From Spirosoma oryzae (lineage in GTDB: Bacteria > Bacteroidota > Bacteroidia > Cytophagales > Spirosomataceae), in the NCBI RefSeq assembly GCF_003002825.1, contig NZ_PVTE01000005.1:62001-126000 (forward strand): a DNA stretch of 64,000 nt, read 5' to 3'. Position 1 is the first letter of the stretch. Each line of letters begins with the position of its first letter. Shown here piece by piece: positions 63,063 through 64,000 of the stretch. The position numbers were made by a program, and so were the translations under genes. The notes under the pieces were generated by a model. That model had not been told where the DNA came from, made no database searches, and was given only the letters and a program-made list of their open reading frames with translations.

Positions 63063-63128
63063 GAAAGAGTCTGTTTCTGCCTGTCCAGCTCTCGAACTGG
63101 ACAGGCGGGTTTGTCAACGGAAAGAAAT

Positions 63129-63962
63129 CTAGTAGTGAGCAGCAAAGTTCTGCTGAATGCTCAGACCGATTTCGTCGATGTTGTACGTAAGAACGTCAAT
63201 ACGGCTCGTGAAGTAGCTGTACATGATCGTAGCGATAGCCGCCGTACCGATACCAAGAGCCGTATTTACAAGGGCCTCAGAGATACCCGTCGACAGAGCA
63301 CCCGTGTCAGGCTGACCGCCAGCACCCATGGCTGCGAACGCGCGAATCATACCAAGTACCGTTCCGAGCAGGGCGATCAGCGTCGATACCGAAGCCAGCG
63401 TAGCGATAATGGTCAGGTTTTTTTCCAGCATCGGCAACTCAAGCGTCGTCGCTTCTTCTACTTCTTTTTGAAGAGCGGCCAGTTTCTGGTCTTTGTCAAG
63501 GCTGGCGTCGGTAGCTAGTTGCTGATACTTTACCAGCGCTGTTTTAACAACGTTACCAATCGAACCTTTCTGGCGATCGCACTCCTGAATAGCAGCGGCT
63601 ACATCGTTACGGTCGAGCAGCGATTTGATCTTGCGAACGAAATCGTCAACTGAACCTGTACCATTGGCGCGGCCAATCGTGATGAAACGTTCGATCGAGA
63701 AAACCAATACCGTCAGGAAGCAAGTAAACAGAATCGGTACGATGAAACCACCTTTGTAAACGGTACCGAAGTAGTCGCCGGGCAGGGGCTCTTTTGTGTT
63801 ATCTCCATCCTGGAAGTGGCTAGCATCACCGAAAACGAACATGTAGGTAAGAATACCGATGACGAGTAGTACAGGAAGTACGAACGCTGGATTCAGACCA
63901 CCCGACTTCTTTTTTGGTGCTGCAGCTTTGGCTGGTGCTGGAGAAGGAGTTTGTGTTTTCAT
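63129..63962 (-). CDS. exbB: MotA/TolQ/ExbB proton-channel protein
   Basis: 277 residues. A Lys/Ala/Pro-rich N-terminus precedes the first helix (AFVLPVLLVIGILTYMFVF), then a second helix (GGFIVPILFTCFLTVLVFSIERFI) and a pair of helices in the C-terminal half (LTIIATLASVSTLIALLGTVLGMIRAFAAMG; ISEALVNTALGIGTAAIATIMYSYF). The last two match the MotA/TolQ/ExbB signature (LLGTVxGM, EALxxTAxGL). First gene of the exbB-exbD-exbD-tonB operon. The upstream promoter is at or beyond the window end. Confidence 0.95.
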   Translation of the reverse strand: MKTQTPSPAPAKAAAPKKKSGGLNPAFVLPVLLVIGILTYMFVFGDASHFQDGDNTKEPLPGDYFGTVYKGGFIVPILFTCFLTVLVFSIERFITIGRANGTGSVDDFVRKIKSLLDRNDVAAAIQECDRQKGSIGNVVKTALVKYQQLATDASLDKDQKLAALQKEVEEATTLELPMLEKNLTIIATLASVSTLIALLGTVLGMIRAFAAMGAGGQPDTGALSTGISEALVNTALGIGTAAIATIMYSYFTSRIDVLTYNIDEIGLSIQQNFAAHY

Positions 63963-64000
63963 TGGAACTGGACTGTAGGGTTAAAATGAAAGTTGGTTTG

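Overview
The window looks like chromosomal DNA of a Cytophagales bacterium (phylum Bacteroidota), most likely Spirosoma or a close relative. The basis is a moderately GC-rich genome, promoter -7 boxes of the TAnnTTTG type, several secreted proteins ending in a Type IX secretion (T9SS) sorting domain (xxYPNPxxD), DUF3667/DUF4468/DUF2490-type proteins, and an ExbB-ExbD-ExbD-TonB cluster. Genus is inferred from gene content, not from a marker search.

Layout. 1-9 kb: a DUF3667 protein cut by the window edge, recA, a small membrane protein, a MacB/FtsX-type permease, a gamma-glutamyltransferase lipoprotein, an AT-rich orphan gene and a malic enzyme/phosphotransacetylase fusion (MaeB). 9-17 kb: repeat-rich spacer, a 56-residue gene, a dicarboxylate symporter coupled to a DUF4468 protein, a zinc-ribbon protein, a lipoprotein, tRNA-Arg(CCT), HflX, a MATE exporter and a NIF3-like protein. 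17.7-19.8 kb: a DUF305-like lipoprotein, a microbial rhodopsin and a DUF2383 four-helix-bundle protein, then two long back-to-back hairpins. 20-33 kb: an aldo/keto reductase, a secreted glycoside hydrolase, TyrA plus an aminotransferase, a 1443-residue modular T9SS protein, a lipoprotein, DUF2490 and a Tat-exported Gfo/Idh/MocA oxidoreductase. 33.5-42 kb: a GyrI-like protein with a WYL regulator, a long acyl-CoA dehydrogenase, a lone TnpB element, a LysM protein built on a degenerate lytic-transglycosylase domain, and a thiolase. 42.2-50.6 kb: complex I genes nuoA to nuoJ, without nuoKLMN. 50.8-56.2 kb: two tandem secreted SGNH esterases. 56.2-64 kb: obg, adk, a TPR protein, a PstS-like lipoprotein, a small membrane protein, tonB, two exbD and exbB.

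How the genes work together. The acyl-CoA dehydrogenase and the thiolase, 5 kb apart, carry the same near-palindromic operator and probably share one fatty-acid regulator. The nuo block supplies the peripheral arm and part of the membrane arm of complex I. The four T9SS proteins look like carbohydrate-directed or surface proteins. The ExbBD/TonB block energises outer-membrane transport.

The most unusual points are: (i) a rhodopsin with a D-T-T helix-C signature, no cytoplasmic carboxylate donor, a glycine at the carotenoid-antenna position, and a start codon placed directly after a terminator-like hairpin; (ii) several families of intergenic hairpins built from reiterated short words, some inside the nuo operon and one pair flanking an AT-rich orphan gene; (iii) a nuo operon that stops at nuoJ with a terminator; (iv) the shared beta-oxidation operator; (v) a lone TnpB with a predictable guide. 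No CRISPR array, rRNA or prophage was seen.
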